Assembly: GCF_017745095.1 (NCBI RefSeq) | Contig: NZ_JAGHZZ010000020.1 | Location: forward strand, 22,862-86,861 | Direction: 5' to 3' | Source: Sporocytophaga sp. | GTDB lineage: Bacteria; Bacteroidota; Bacteroidia; Cytophagales; Cytophagaceae | DNA: 64,000 nucleotides | In this document: positions 53,251-61,813 of the stretch, piece after piece | Numbering within the stretch: position 1 is the first letter of the stretch | How the letters are laid out: each line of letters opens with the position of its first letter | Program-made: the position numbers and the translations under genes | The notes under the pieces: generated by a model | What the model was told of the DNA's origin: nothing | Database searches by the model: none | What the model saw: the letters and a program-made list of their open reading frames with translations, nothing else

Positions 53251-53598
53251 CTAGAATATAAAATCAGCATATTGTTCAACCATTGAGAACGGCGCAGTCC
53301 TGCTGACTTCATCAATGGCCTCTTCTCTTGCTTCATGCGAGTAATACATTTCGCTTCTTCCAAGAGGATCTCCGTTTGCTGACCTTAGAATAAAATAATA
53401 CTGATTGTTGCTAATTGAATTTTTTCTCTCATACCTGCTATCGTATGGTGCACTCGCTTTTACCTGGTCTATCCCTTTCCGACAAGCTTCCTGAGAAATA
53501 TAGCCTTGTCCGGAGAGAATAACTTTTCCACTTGTAGATTTTAACCTGTAGTTAAACTGGCCATTCAATAAGATCTGAAACTTGGGTATAAAGTCCAT
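53251..53598 (-). CDS. YegP-family (UPF0339/DUF1508) protein 2
   Basis: I start at the ATG at 53598 (MDFIPKFQILLNG), giving 115 residues; a longer reading to 53646 would pass through the -7 box and into the operator and is rejected. Two DUF1508 repeats are present: FNYRLKSTSGKVILSGQGYISQEACRKGIDQVK and YYFILRSANGDPLGRSEMYYSHEAREEAIDEVS. It is a clear paralogue of YegP 1 (both have ASxxxxSRYER between the repeats). It is convergent with the WYL gene. Function unknown; co-regulation with YegP 1 is inferred from the shared promoter plan. Confidence 0.85.
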   Translation of the reverse strand: MDFIPKFQILLNGQFNYRLKSTSGKVILSGQGYISQEACRKGIDQVKASAPYDSRYERKNSISNNQYYFILRSANGDPLGRSEMYYSHEAREEAIDEVSRTAPFSMVEQYADFIF

Positions 53599-53622
53599 TT
53601 GCTTTACGTTTTGTTGATATTT

Positions 53623-53657
53623 CAAAAGTAGCAGGAGGGGACGCAATGGGTTTGCGT
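53623..53657 (-). promoter_or_regulatory. Promoter and operator of YegP gene 2
   Basis: ACGCAATGGGTTTGCGT (53641-53657) is again ACGCAA-N5-TTGCGT, with GGGG next to it (CCCC on the minus strand). Ten bp further (minus strand) lies TACTTTTG (53623-53630), a perfect TAnnTTTG box, 24 bp before the ATG at 53598. Spacing and sequence match the promoters at 52021-52073. Confidence 0.8.
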
Positions 53658-53692
53658 TTAAAAAATATTTAAATAGGAAATGATAAAAAATA

Positions 53693-53725
53693 AAAATCCC
53701 TTCATCTATGGAATGAAGGGATTTT
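53693..53725 (-). terminator. Rho-independent terminator of beta-helix gene 3
   Basis: A perfect 13-bp stem, AAAATCCCTTCAT (53693-53705) with ATGAAGGGATTTT (53713-53725), loop of 7 nt. On the minus strand it runs into TATTTTTTATC. It lies 22 bp past the stop at 53747. Confidence 0.9.
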
Positions 53726-53746
53726 ATTCTAAGGTTGAATATAATC

Positions 53747-56068
53747 TTATAGTTTTACCAATTTTACAACTTTTTTGTATTGGTTATCCTGTCCTTCTAT
53801 TTTTATAAAATAAATACCTGGTATAAGGAATGACAAGTCTGCCTGTCCTCCTGAAAGACCGTTATAATCCTTTTCTAATTGAACGGCACCATTGATGTCT
53901 GAAATGATAATTTTTGCATTTTCAATCTCTGGTTTTATTGTTATTTTATCAACAACAGGGTTGGGGAATACAAGCGCATCAGTTGAGCTTAATGAAGTTT
54001 CTTGAGCCGACTCACGTGCTGGGTAGCTAACATTGACTTCTACTGGTAAAGAGCTTATTAATTCCCCGTATATAGTCTTAGCAACAGCTGTTATTTGATA
54101 GTTTCCAGGATTTACATTTTCAAGGTTAATAGAATATGGAGCTGCAGCATCTTCACCTAATTTGACAGTACCATCATAAAACTCTACTTTATTTATATAA
54201 TTCTGTGACGTTGCAGGTATCAGTGATGCATATAGCTGCCCGCCTACAGCGCCACCGTCGAATGCATTCTCAATTTTGGAATCACCGAACCATAAGAATG
54301 GAGTAGTTCCTCCTGTAAAGATAATCTTTTGTATACCGATTTTAAACGATCCTGCATTAGTGCTGTAAGGAAGTTCGAATAAGTTTAGTTTAGAGAAGTC
54401 AATGCTCGAATCAAATGCGGACAATGGAATTGTAATCGTTATAAAATTATTCTCCGCGCCTCCTGCCTGGTTTATATATTGCGCAAGAGCTACAGGATTA
54501 GCAGTACTGCCATTTGGTCTTATTTGAATTTTTGTCCAGTCTGCATTTCCATCAAAATCTCTGAGTGTTATCTCGAGCTTGTTATTGCCGCCAGCAATAA
54601 CATTTTTAGTCGCATGGTAAATATTTACAGAATCATATCCCAGTTTAAGTTTTCTATAACCTGGTACACTTGTAATTAGTAAGTAAGCTTTTTGATTTGA
54701 AAGTTCAGCATCTACTTTGATATCTGCTGGAGCATCAAAGTTGGCGCCTGATACGGGGTTTACAATGGAAATAGCTGGTTTTGAAATAAATTCATAAGCT
54801 CCGATGTCTGGTCTTGTTCTTAGGTATCCCCTTTGATCATAGGTTGCGCTATTAACGAATTTGCCACTGTTGATACATCTACTTCCTTCCAGCAAAGCAT
54901 GAGTGGATGTAATACCTCCATTGTTCTGAAGTGGGCCTAGAAGTGGCTTAATAGGCTTAGTTACATAACCTATTTTGCTTGTAGGGGCTGTCAAGTTGGT
55001 ACCTTCACTTACACCGATGAAGTTATACCCTAAGTCATTTATTGTACCACGAATCTCTCCGTCTATATTAACAAGTTCACCATATGCTTCCGGGTATTGT
55101 TCAGCAATATAGTATACGTCTTCAGGACCGTTTTGAGCGATGATTGTATTTTTAATGGTTAGTGTCCCTCCGCTGAAAATTCCACTGCGAGCAAAACCTC
55201 CCATTGAATTGGTTATGTTAAATGCAATCGTGGAATGCTCTATGTTTAGTACATTTATATTGTAAATCCCAGCAGGAGAACCTCCTCTGGAAGAGGTAAC
55301 GTTACTGCTGATTGTGCAGTTATAAACATTCAAATTTCCGGTATTTTTAATTCCTCCAGCACCTGAACTGTATTCTCCATAAGAGACGTTATTGTGTATT
55401 GAACTATTAAAGATGCTCATTGTACCTAGGTTGGAGATACCACCGGTTCCTGCATCGAGGAATATTCCCCATCCGCTGTTGTTACTAATTTCGCAATCCT
55501 TTATCGATGCTGTACCTGCATTATGTATAGCCCCTGATTCACCTTTATATAGACCTGTTGAAATACTGTTGTTCGAAATTGTAACTCTGGTCAGCGACAG
55601 AGAACCAACGTTGTATATAGCTCCTGAAGAGTTGCCTTGAAGAGTTACATCTTCCATTGTCAGATTTCCATGGGAGTTTATTGCACCGGATTCCGGATAA
55701 GAATCATAACCTAGTGCAGTATTTCCTTCAGTTATTGTAATACCTGAAATAAATGTGTTTGCACCGCTGGCAATGATTAGTACAGACCATCCATTACTGC
55801 CGCTAATAGATAGTTTGTCCTGGCCAGGGCCAATTATTACAAGGTTTCTATCTAAAATCAGCGATCCATTGGATAAAATTATTTTCGAATTGTATACTGC
55901 TGATGAGAAAACAATTGTATCTCCTGCTGCTGCATTATTAACAGTATTGCGCAAAGAGCCGGGGCCCTCGTCATCACCATTGGTAACAGTTAGTTTTGTT
56001 GCATGAGATTTCACAATCCCAAGAAAGCACAATAGTGCTAAAGTAAAAATTAGTCTTCTTTTTTTCAT
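53747..56068 (-). CDS. Parallel beta-helix (choice-of-anchor Q) T9SS protein, paralogue 3
   Basis: A 773-residue protein, more diverged than paralogues 1 and 2 but with the same order. The signal peptide is LALLCFLGIVKSHA. The beta-helix runs from VTNGDDEGPGSLRNTVNNAAAGDTIVF to YDQRGYLRTRPDIGAYEF. The CBM-like part has ADWTKIQIRPNG and FLWFGDSKIENAFDGGAVGG. The type A sorting domain has LVFPNPVVDKITIK and LIPGIYFIKIEGQ. Its 5' flank does not carry the duplicated leader of the other two. A surface glycan-binding role is inferred. Confidence 0.88.
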   Translation of the reverse strand: MKKRRLIFTLALLCFLGIVKSHATKLTVTNGDDEGPGSLRNTVNNAAAGDTIVFSSAVYNSKIILSNGSLILDRNLVIIGPGQDKLSISGSNGWSVLIIASGANTFISGITITEGNTALGYDSYPESGAINSHGNLTMEDVTLQGNSSGAIYNVGSLSLTRVTISNNSISTGLYKGESGAIHNAGTASIKDCEISNNSGWGIFLDAGTGGISNLGTMSIFNSSIHNNVSYGEYSSGAGGIKNTGNLNVYNCTISSNVTSSRGGSPAGIYNINVLNIEHSTIAFNITNSMGGFARSGIFSGGTLTIKNTIIAQNGPEDVYYIAEQYPEAYGELVNIDGEIRGTINDLGYNFIGVSEGTNLTAPTSKIGYVTKPIKPLLGPLQNNGGITSTHALLEGSRCINSGKFVNSATYDQRGYLRTRPDIGAYEFISKPAISIVNPVSGANFDAPADIKVDAELSNQKAYLLITSVPGYRKLKLGYDSVNIYHATKNVIAGGNNKLEITLRDFDGNADWTKIQIRPNGSTANPVALAQYINQAGGAENNFITITIPLSAFDSSIDFSKLNLFELPYSTNAGSFKIGIQKIIFTGGTTPFLWFGDSKIENAFDGGAVGGQLYASLIPATSQNYINKVEFYDGTVKLGEDAAAPYSINLENVNPGNYQITAVAKTIYGELISSLPVEVNVSYPARESAQETSLSSTDALVFPNPVVDKITIKPEIENAKIIISDINGAVQLEKDYNGLSGGQADLSFLIPGIYFIKIEGQDNQYKKVVKLVKL

Positions 56069-56330
56069 GATTGAAATTGGTTGATTGGTTGTAAAAAATC
56101 AGAGGCAATATACTGATAAAGTATTGATATACAACTTGATTTTTAGGTAATGCAGTTCTGACTTTATCAGGTGATTGGTTTTATATAAAAAAAAATATGC
56201 TGAGTTTGTATAAATAAAAATTCAGTCTTATAATAAATTTAATAAGTACAAGGAATCGGGTAAATTAAATAGGGAGTGCTATGATAGCAGATCACTGCAA
56301 TAGTAATAAATAATTTATCCTTAATGAATA

Positions 56331-56717
56331 TTATTTGATAAGTGTACAGCTTCCTGCAATAATTTGCCACTTGTCCTGATGCAATTGCCATATACGAAGA
56401 TATCGGTATTGGCCATCTATTGTAAGATCCTGAAATGAGCCCTTTAGTTCGATAGTCACTGCAACAACTGCAGATTGAGCAATTATATGGATTTCTCGTT
56501 CACTTGCAGAAATTTCTGAGACTTTCATTTTTCCAGTAGTGTAAGCATCTAAATCCATAGCCTTGGTGGCTGTTTGTCCATCAGGGAGGTTAAATATCAA
56601 ATCATCATGAATAAGCTCATTTAAAGCAGATACATCACTTTTCATAACGGCTGTTAAAAGCTTGTTTTCCTGTTCCTCAATTTCTTTAAGTATTTTGAAT
56701 TGATCGGTAGATTGCAT
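56331..56717 (-). CDS. SnoaL-like (NTF2-fold) protein, DUF4440 type
   Basis: I start at the ATG at 56717 (MQSTDQFKILKEIEEQE), giving 128 residues; the longer open frame to 56993 runs through the start of the divergent SDR gene and is rejected. The pattern LLTAVMKSDVSALNELIHDDLIFNLPDGQTATKAMDLDAY, then VTIELKGSFQDLTIDGQYRYLRIWQLHQDKWQIIAGSCT, is a standard DUF4440 NTF2-like fold with a hollow pocket. Its ligand or reaction is unknown. It is divergent from the SDR gene with 64 bp between the two starts. Confidence 0.85.
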   Translation of the reverse strand: MQSTDQFKILKEIEEQENKLLTAVMKSDVSALNELIHDDLIFNLPDGQTATKAMDLDAYTTGKMKVSEISASEREIHIIAQSAVVAVTIELKGSFQDLTIDGQYRYLRIWQLHQDKWQIIAGSCTLIK

Positions 56718-56781
56718 ATCGCCTCTTTTAGATTTATCAGATAATATCTGTAAGTTGTGAAAATTTTTACAAAAAGTATAA

Positions 56782-57729
56782 ATGACAAAGGTATTATTGA
56801 TCGGAGGAACTGGAAAACTTGGGATGGCGATCATTAAAGAGTTAGTTAAAAATAAATTTGAAATTGCTCTTTTGGTAAGGAATACAAATCGAAGAGTAAT
56901 TAAAAATGAGTATAGTCTTAAAATTTTTGAAGGAGATATTTTAAATGAGGAAACCTTAGAAGCACCGGTTGAATGGTCAGATATTGTAGTCAATGCAAGC
57001 GGATACGTTAGTTACAGGAAAGATCTTGATAAGCTTCGCGAGATCAATGTTGAAGGTACTGTTAATATTGTGAAAGCCTGTGAAAGTTTTAGCCGTAAAT
57101 TGATTCATACAAGTTCGGTAGTTGTATATGGCAGCACAAAATATCCGGAGGTCTTGAATGAGGATTCAGTTCCTGAAAAGTCATACAAATCAGTTTATGC
57201 TTATTCTAAGATAGAGGGAGAGAAGGTAGTGTTAGATGCCCGGGTTCCAAGAATTATACTTCGTCCTTGCAGCCTTATTTCAGATGAAAAGTCGACAGTT
57301 AAAAACCTGTTTAAGTTCTATAAAAAAGGCTTTACCGCTGGCCTTAAAGGCGGAGCTGGATTTGCTCAGATAGAAGATGCTGCAAAAGCTTACACTCATG
57401 CTATTGAAAGGCTTTTACAACTAACTTCTCTTGAACCTATGATTTATAATCTTGGAGGAAACAATCTTATGATTAGTGAAGTATTTGATTGCTTTGAGCG
57501 ACTGAATAAGCGAAAGACAATTTATCTTCCCAATTCTGTTATGTTACTTTTAAGTTTGTTTAATGATAAAATACTTTTTCCCATTTTTGGTAAATCCTTG
57601 ATTACCCATGAAAATTATCTAACGGGGAATCATTTTACATATGTGGATTCAGCAAAAGCTATGAAGGAACTCGGTTATGAAATAACTCCCATTGAAACTT
57701 CAATTAAGGAAATTATGAGCAGATGCTGA
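56782..57729 (+). CDS. NAD(P)-dependent epimerase/dehydratase (extended SDR)
   Basis: A 315-residue Rossmann enzyme. The nucleotide loop GGTGKLG lies at 8-14, and D53-type acid follows in FEGDILNEETL. The catalytic YxxxK is YAYSKIEGEK (about 139-148), with TSSVVVYG ahead of it. The C-terminal part (IYNLGGNNLMISEVFDCFERLNKRKTIYLP) binds the substrate. Extended SDRs of this type act on sugar nucleotides, sterols or flavonoid-like compounds, and the substrate here is unknown. It is divergent from the SnoaL-like gene. Confidence 0.88.
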   Translation: MTKVLLIGGTGKLGMAIIKELVKNKFEIALLVRNTNRRVIKNEYSLKIFEGDILNEETLEAPVEWSDIVVNASGYVSYRKDLDKLREINVEGTVNIVKACESFSRKLIHTSSVVVYGSTKYPEVLNEDSVPEKSYKSVYAYSKIEGEKVVLDARVPRIILRPCSLISDEKSTVKNLFKFYKKGFTAGLKGGAGFAQIEDAAKAYTHAIERLLQLTSLEPMIYNLGGNNLMISEVFDCFERLNKRKTIYLPNSVMLLLSLFNDKILFPIFGKSLITHENYLTGNHFTYVDSAKAMKELGYEITPIETSIKEIMSRC

Positions 57730-57870
57730 AGGATTGTTTAAGTTGTTGAAGTGCTTAAATCATCGCACGTATTCCTGCTAAAAGTATAGAAAAGGTTAAC
57801 GCAACGATTGATTATAAGGGAATTTGATTATAATGGAAACCTACATAATTGGTATAAGTTAAATTGAGGA

Positions 57871-57906
57871 AGATCAGACAGGATAAAAATTAAGTCTGAC
57901 TGATCT
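57871..57906. terminator. Weak hairpin past PhnB-like gene
   Basis: AGATCAG (57871-57877) can pair with CTGATCT (57900-57906); an alternative is TCAGAC with GTCTGA inside. It lies 8 bp past the minus-strand stop at 57914. On that strand no strong T-run follows. Confidence 0.4.
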
Positions 57907-57913
57907 CCTTTAT

Positions 57914-58378
57914 TTAAACTTTTACTACTCCATTATAAGCATCTTTCAAATCCTGAATAATGATCTTGTCCATTTTTAGCATCGCTTGCATTACCCTTTG
58001 AGATTTGGCAGGGTCTTTATCTCCCATTAGTTCTCCGAGGACAGGAGGGATAATCTGCCATGATAGTCCGAATTTGTCTTTCAGCCAGCCGCATCTGCTT
58101 TTCGAACCTCCTTCGGAAAGTTTCTCCCAGAAGTTGTCGATTTCAGCTTGTGTTTCACATTTAACAAAAAGAGAAATTGCTTCAGTAAATTTGAACATAG
58201 GACCTCCATTAAGTGCCATAAACTCTTGGCCGTTTAACAAAAATGTCGCTGACATAACCTTTCCATCTGGCATGCGGCTCATATTGACAATCTTTGAATC
58301 TTTAAACAGAGAAGTATAAAAGTTGACAGCTTCTTCTGCTTGTCCGTCAAACCAAAGAAAGGGAGTGATTTTTTGCAT
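57914..58378 (-). CDS. PhnB-like VOC-superfamily protein
   Basis: A 154-residue soluble protein. It opens [28 protein letters not shown] and has [29 protein letters not shown], then [22 protein letters not shown]. These are the hallmarks of the PhnB / '3-demethylubiquinone-9 3-methyltransferase' group of vicinal-oxygen-chelate proteins. Despite that name, these proteins are not shown to be methyltransferases. It is a single gene; substrate and role are unknown. Confidence 0.9.
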   Translation of the reverse strand: MQKITPFLWFDGQAEEAVNFYTSLFKDSKIVNMSRMPDGKVMSATFLLNGQEFMALNGGPMFKFTEAISLFVKCETQAEIDNFWEKLSEGGSKSRCGWLKDKFGLSWQIIPPVLGELMGDKDPAKSQRVMQAMLKMDKIIIQDLKDAYNGVVKV

Positions 58379-58538
58379 ATATGTAAGTTGTTTTTAAGTC
58401 AGTGATATATATAGTTTAGAATGAACGGTACAAAAGTAATTAGTTATAAAGGAAAATTTGGGTGTCTTATTTGACAAAGAAAAGGGGCAAGTGCGACATA
58501 ATCTAATTTTGGTTAAAAGGTTATATTATAAACGAAAG

Positions 58539-58566
58539 AAGCTGCAGATATACAGATCTGCAGCTT
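58539..58566 (-). terminator. Hairpin terminator past CFA-like gene
   Basis: A perfect 11-bp stem, AAGCTGCAGAT (58539-58549) with ATCTGCAGCTT (58556-58566), 6-nt loop. It lies 64 bp past the stop of the methyltransferase gene at 58631. On the minus strand CTTTCG follows; on the plus strand TCATTTACC. Confidence 0.6.
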
Positions 58567-58630
58567 TCATTTACCCGGGGAACCCTTTAGCGGATTGGTT
58601 GATGTATTTTTTTATGACTTACTCAGCTCA

Positions 58631-59536
58631 TTATTTCTTTTCAAATACAATTCTGTAGTGGTCCATTAATTCCCTTTCAAAACATACCATATTCGGACTT
58701 ATTCTGAAAACAGCTACTTTATGTCTGAATTCCTTGTCTGTGAGATAACTAGGCACAAGGCTCAAATAGTTGACATACTTTTCCAGGTTGAATTGTCTGA
58801 ATTTTTTTCTCCATTGTTTTATGGTTTCTATATAGTCTAATCTTCCGCTGCTCATATCTATAAGATTAAAATGCTGGTCAGCATTTTTTAAAATCATTTG
58901 ATGGCCATATGGTAACCAGGATCCAGGAAATTGTTTTTCCATTAAAGCCAGAATATAAGCATCAGAATTTTTGTCAGCATTGATGTCAAATTTTTCATAA
59001 GGTATCATGTTTTTGCCAAATACCATTGTTTGAAGGTAAAACCTCCCGCCTTTAGGCAGTAGGTCTGCAACGGATTTAAAGAAGCTCTGATAGACCTCTT
59101 CCTGTTTGCCTGCTTTATATTCCTCTACAGAACAAAAATGTTCAAAAGCACCTAAAGAAACAATAGCATCAAATGTATTGAAATCCGATGGTTTTACTTT
59201 TCTACAGTCTTTAATGTGTACCTCAAATCCTTTGCTTTTGCAAGCCTGGGCCTGTCCATCCGACAATGTTAACCCAATACATTTTGCTCCTCTTGTGTTC
59301 GTAGCATAATTGATAAATGGTCCCCAACCGCAGCCAAGGTCTAATACTCTGGATCCTTTTTTGATTCGCAATTGATCTGCTATGTAATCATGTTTAGCTC
59401 TTTGTGCCTCTTCAAGAGTGAGAGAAAAGTCCCCATTATACCTTGCTCCACTGAAATCTCCTGTTTCTCCAATGCTGAGACGAAAAATTTTGTCAAGTGT
59501 GGTATAAGTAAAATCCAGATCTTGTTTGTTTGCCAT
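58631..59536 (-). CDS. Cyclopropane-fatty-acyl-phospholipid synthase-like methyltransferase
   Basis: A 301-residue SAM-dependent enzyme without the long N-terminal domain of E. coli Cfa. The SAM loop is VLDLGCGWGPF (about 64-74), followed by GAKCIGLTLSDGQAQ, and the post-II motif FDAIVSLGAFEHF. The later segment SSGRLDYIETIKQWRKKF and the end match the Cfa/mycolic acid synthase group. Substrates are probably membrane lipids or small lipids. A fatty-acid-hydroxylase-like gene is 134 bp upstream on the same strand, so the two may modify the same lipids (inference). Confidence 0.88.
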   Translation of the reverse strand: MANKQDLDFTYTTLDKIFRLSIGETGDFSGARYNGDFSLTLEEAQRAKHDYIADQLRIKKGSRVLDLGCGWGPFINYATNTRGAKCIGLTLSDGQAQACKSKGFEVHIKDCRKVKPSDFNTFDAIVSLGAFEHFCSVEEYKAGKQEEVYQSFFKSVADLLPKGGRFYLQTMVFGKNMIPYEKFDINADKNSDAYILALMEKQFPGSWLPYGHQMILKNADQHFNLIDMSSGRLDYIETIKQWRKKFRQFNLEKYVNYLSLVPSYLTDKEFRHKVAVFRISPNMVCFERELMDHYRIVFEKK

Positions 59537-59670
59537 AAGTAAATTAATATTTCGGTTAAGATTGATGCATGAGTTTTAATCAGATTGTGAGGTACTATCT
59601 GATTTTGGAATAAGAAAAATTAACCTTTCCTATAATCAATTAATTTTTTAAGGAAATGTTTAATTATCTT

Positions 59671-60297
59671 TTATTTATTTTTTCTGACAGGCATTGTTCT
59701 GAATATATAATCCCACAAAGGAGATGATACACCAAATGCTTTTCCTGAGTCCTTATAGTGATGAATACTATGATGTATCCAGAGTATCCTTAGTTTGTTC
59801 TTGGGTGGGGGATATGCGTGGATGGAATAATGAATATAGAGATAAGATGTATATCCCATAACAAAGCCTGGTAGATAGGCCAATGCAAGTTCATTGATAA
59901 GCATATAAGTAGTTAATAAGAGGAGTAGTGCAATAAATATCGAAAGAACCGGAGGCATTGCTAACCTACTTTTATCTTTTGGACAATCATGGTGAACACC
60001 GTGAATAAGGTATTGAAGTCTCCTGATTTTCTTATTATTTGATGTATTGATATGGTATAAAAATCTGTGCATTACATATTCTACCAGTGTAAATGATATC
60101 ATTCCCGCAAAGAATAATAGTAGTATAAGAAATGGCCCGAGGCTCGTACATGCAAATGAAAAACAAATAAGAAAAGACGAGAATATGATGAATATACTTA
60201 TTGGTACTGCTATGTGTGTATGGGTGAGTTTTTCAAGATTGCGATTTTGAAATAGTCTCGGAGGATCTACATTTTGTGAAGTCTTTATTCTGGTCAT
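59671..60297 (-). CDS. Fatty acid hydroxylase / sterol desaturase superfamily protein
   Basis: A 208-residue membrane enzyme with about four helices (about 28-45, 53-75, 115-133, 136-152). The eight-histidine di-iron motifs are present: HRFLYH at 77-82, HGVHHD at 99-104, YLYIHYSIHAYPP and WIHHSIHHYKDSG near the end. The small size and the HHY ending resemble fatty acid 2-hydroxylases. Bacteroidota make 2-hydroxy fatty acids for sphingolipids and sulfonolipids; whether this is its product is not shown. It is upstream of the CFA-like gene. Confidence 0.85.
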   Translation of the reverse strand: MTRIKTSQNVDPPRLFQNRNLEKLTHTHIAVPISIFIIFSSFLICFSFACTSLGPFLILLLFFAGMISFTLVEYVMHRFLYHINTSNNKKIRRLQYLIHGVHHDCPKDKSRLAMPPVLSIFIALLLLLTTYMLINELALAYLPGFVMGYTSYLYIHYSIHAYPPPKNKLRILWIHHSIHHYKDSGKAFGVSSPLWDYIFRTMPVRKNK

Positions 60298-60898
60298 TGA
60301 GTTTAATGAGTTTTAAGAGTTATTGATTTTAAGGAAGACAATCATTTCTGTAAAAGCCCCTATAGGTTTTATCACTTTTTTTTAAAAAAAATGTCTTTAG
60401 ATATAAAGTGCCTAAGTTTCAGTAGGTTCCTGTCGCGGTTGTGGTTTAAAATATTATTGGGAATGCAATGGTATTGAAAAGGGGAAATGTTGAGATTAAA
60501 TTTTTAGTTGTTATCTGTACAATTCCATTGGATGCATTCCAAATCTTGTCTCATCTCAAATGCAGCTGGAAAGTGTTGAGTGGGCTTTTATCCTATAGTT
60601 TCAGAGATCTGATTAATGGCGTTTGGGGGCTTCAATAAGTTATTTGGTTTTTACATCTTCATATCACTTATATGATTAGTTTTTTACATTGGAACTTGGC
60701 GACTTGAAGGAGGATAGCTTAAGATGAGGCAGATATGATTTAAACCGAGTATTAAATGATTAATCCACTAAAAAAATTCTTAATAATTGTGAAACATTTT
60801 AAAGCTCCTGCGATTTCAATCAAAAGTAAGGGACAATACACTCAATTTACAAAGCTCACAGAATAATTATATATCTATTTCTGATACCTTCAATAAAT
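60298..60898. other. Intergenic stretch, no gene seen
   Basis: About 600 bp between a divergent pair. No open frame with coding character, RNA gene or hairpin stands out. It must contain the promoters of the hydroxylase gene and of the alpha/beta-hydrolase gene. Confidence 0.45.
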
Positions 60899-61669
60899 AT
60901 GGCAAAATCTAAAAGTATAGTTCTTATTCACGGAAATTTCGTGAATGATACAACCTGGTCTGAATGGAAAACATACTACGAACAGAAAGGATATAAAGTA
61001 TACGCCCCTGCAAACCCTGGACATGATGGTGATCCTGCGGATTTGAGAAAAGCTGTTCATCCTAAATTAACCGCAACAGGATTTATTGACGTGGTGAACA
61101 ACCTTTCTAATTTAATTGACTCACTACCTGACAAGCCTTTAATTATTGGGCATTCCATGGCAGGTATGGCTGTATTGAAATTAATCGAACTGGATAAAGC
61201 AACAGCAGGTGTAAGCATTGACGGAGCACCTCCAAAGAATGTGTTTCCTCCATTCCAAACACTTAAAACTGTTTTACCTGCTTTCGGATTTTTCTCGCTT
61301 GACAGTTACTATATGGGTAGCCGCAAATGGTACGATTATGCTTTCTTTAACACTATATCGGCATCGGAAAAGTTAAAGGCATATGAAAAATTCGCAGTTC
61401 CAGAAAGCTATAAAGTGAGCAGACAATTAGTCTTGAATTCTTTTTCCAATATTGATTTCAAGAAATCACATCAACCGATTTTATTCATAGGGGGAGGTAA
61501 AGATCATATATTTCCGCAATCTCTTACTGAAACCATAGCAAGTAGGTATACAGACAAAAGCAGTAAAGTTGATTTAAAAATATTTGAAGACAAAAGTCAT
61601 TTTATCTGCGGAGAACCTGGCTGGGAAAAGGTTGCTGATTATATCATCGACTGGTATGAGAAGGTGTAA
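60899..61669 (+). CDS. Alpha/beta-fold hydrolase
   Basis: A 256-residue soluble enzyme. It opens IVLIHGNFVNDTTWSEW with the oxyanion HG. The nucleophile elbow is GHSMAG with S86, the acid is D202 (GGGKDHIFP) and the base H234 (DKSHFICGEP). The triad is complete. A cap region (PPKNVFPPFQTLKTVLPAF) lies between. It resembles haloperoxidase- or lipase-like esterases of this superfamily, but the substrate is not clear. It stands alone and is followed by a bidirectional terminator. Confidence 0.88.
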   Translation: MAKSKSIVLIHGNFVNDTTWSEWKTYYEQKGYKVYAPANPGHDGDPADLRKAVHPKLTATGFIDVVNNLSNLIDSLPDKPLIIGHSMAGMAVLKLIELDKATAGVSIDGAPPKNVFPPFQTLKTVLPAFGFFSLDSYYMGSRKWYDYAFFNTISASEKLKAYEKFAVPESYKVSRQLVLNSFSNIDFKKSHQPILFIGGGKDHIFPQSLTETIASRYTDKSSKVDLKIFEDKSHFICGEPGWEKVADYIIDWYEKV

Positions 61670-61698
61670 TGCCTTCATCGTAAAAAGTTATTAAGGGA

Positions 61699-61732
61699 AA
61701 AAGCTCAACAGAAATTTTACTATTGAGCTTTT
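61699..61732. terminator. Bidirectional terminator between hydrolase and MsrBA genes
   Basis: AAAAGCTCAA (61699-61708) pairs with TTGAGCTTTT (61723-61732) around a 14-nt loop. T-runs occur on both strands. It lies 29 bp past the hydrolase stop. Confidence 0.8.
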
Positions 61733-61813
61733 ACTTGTCCCCTTCTTTCTATATTCCCTAGGAGTCCCCGTTGCTCGACTTCTGAAAGAAGTTGTGATTA
61801 TTATGACATATCA

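Noticed and set aside
56718..56993. N-terminal extension of the SnoaL-like frame by 92 codons
   Set aside because: It covers the intergenic promoter region and the start of the divergent SDR gene, and its composition is not coding-like.
57795..57820. ACGCAA half site near the SDR stop as another WYL operator
   Set aside because: No TTGCGT arm follows at 5-bp spacing, and no gene starts nearby.
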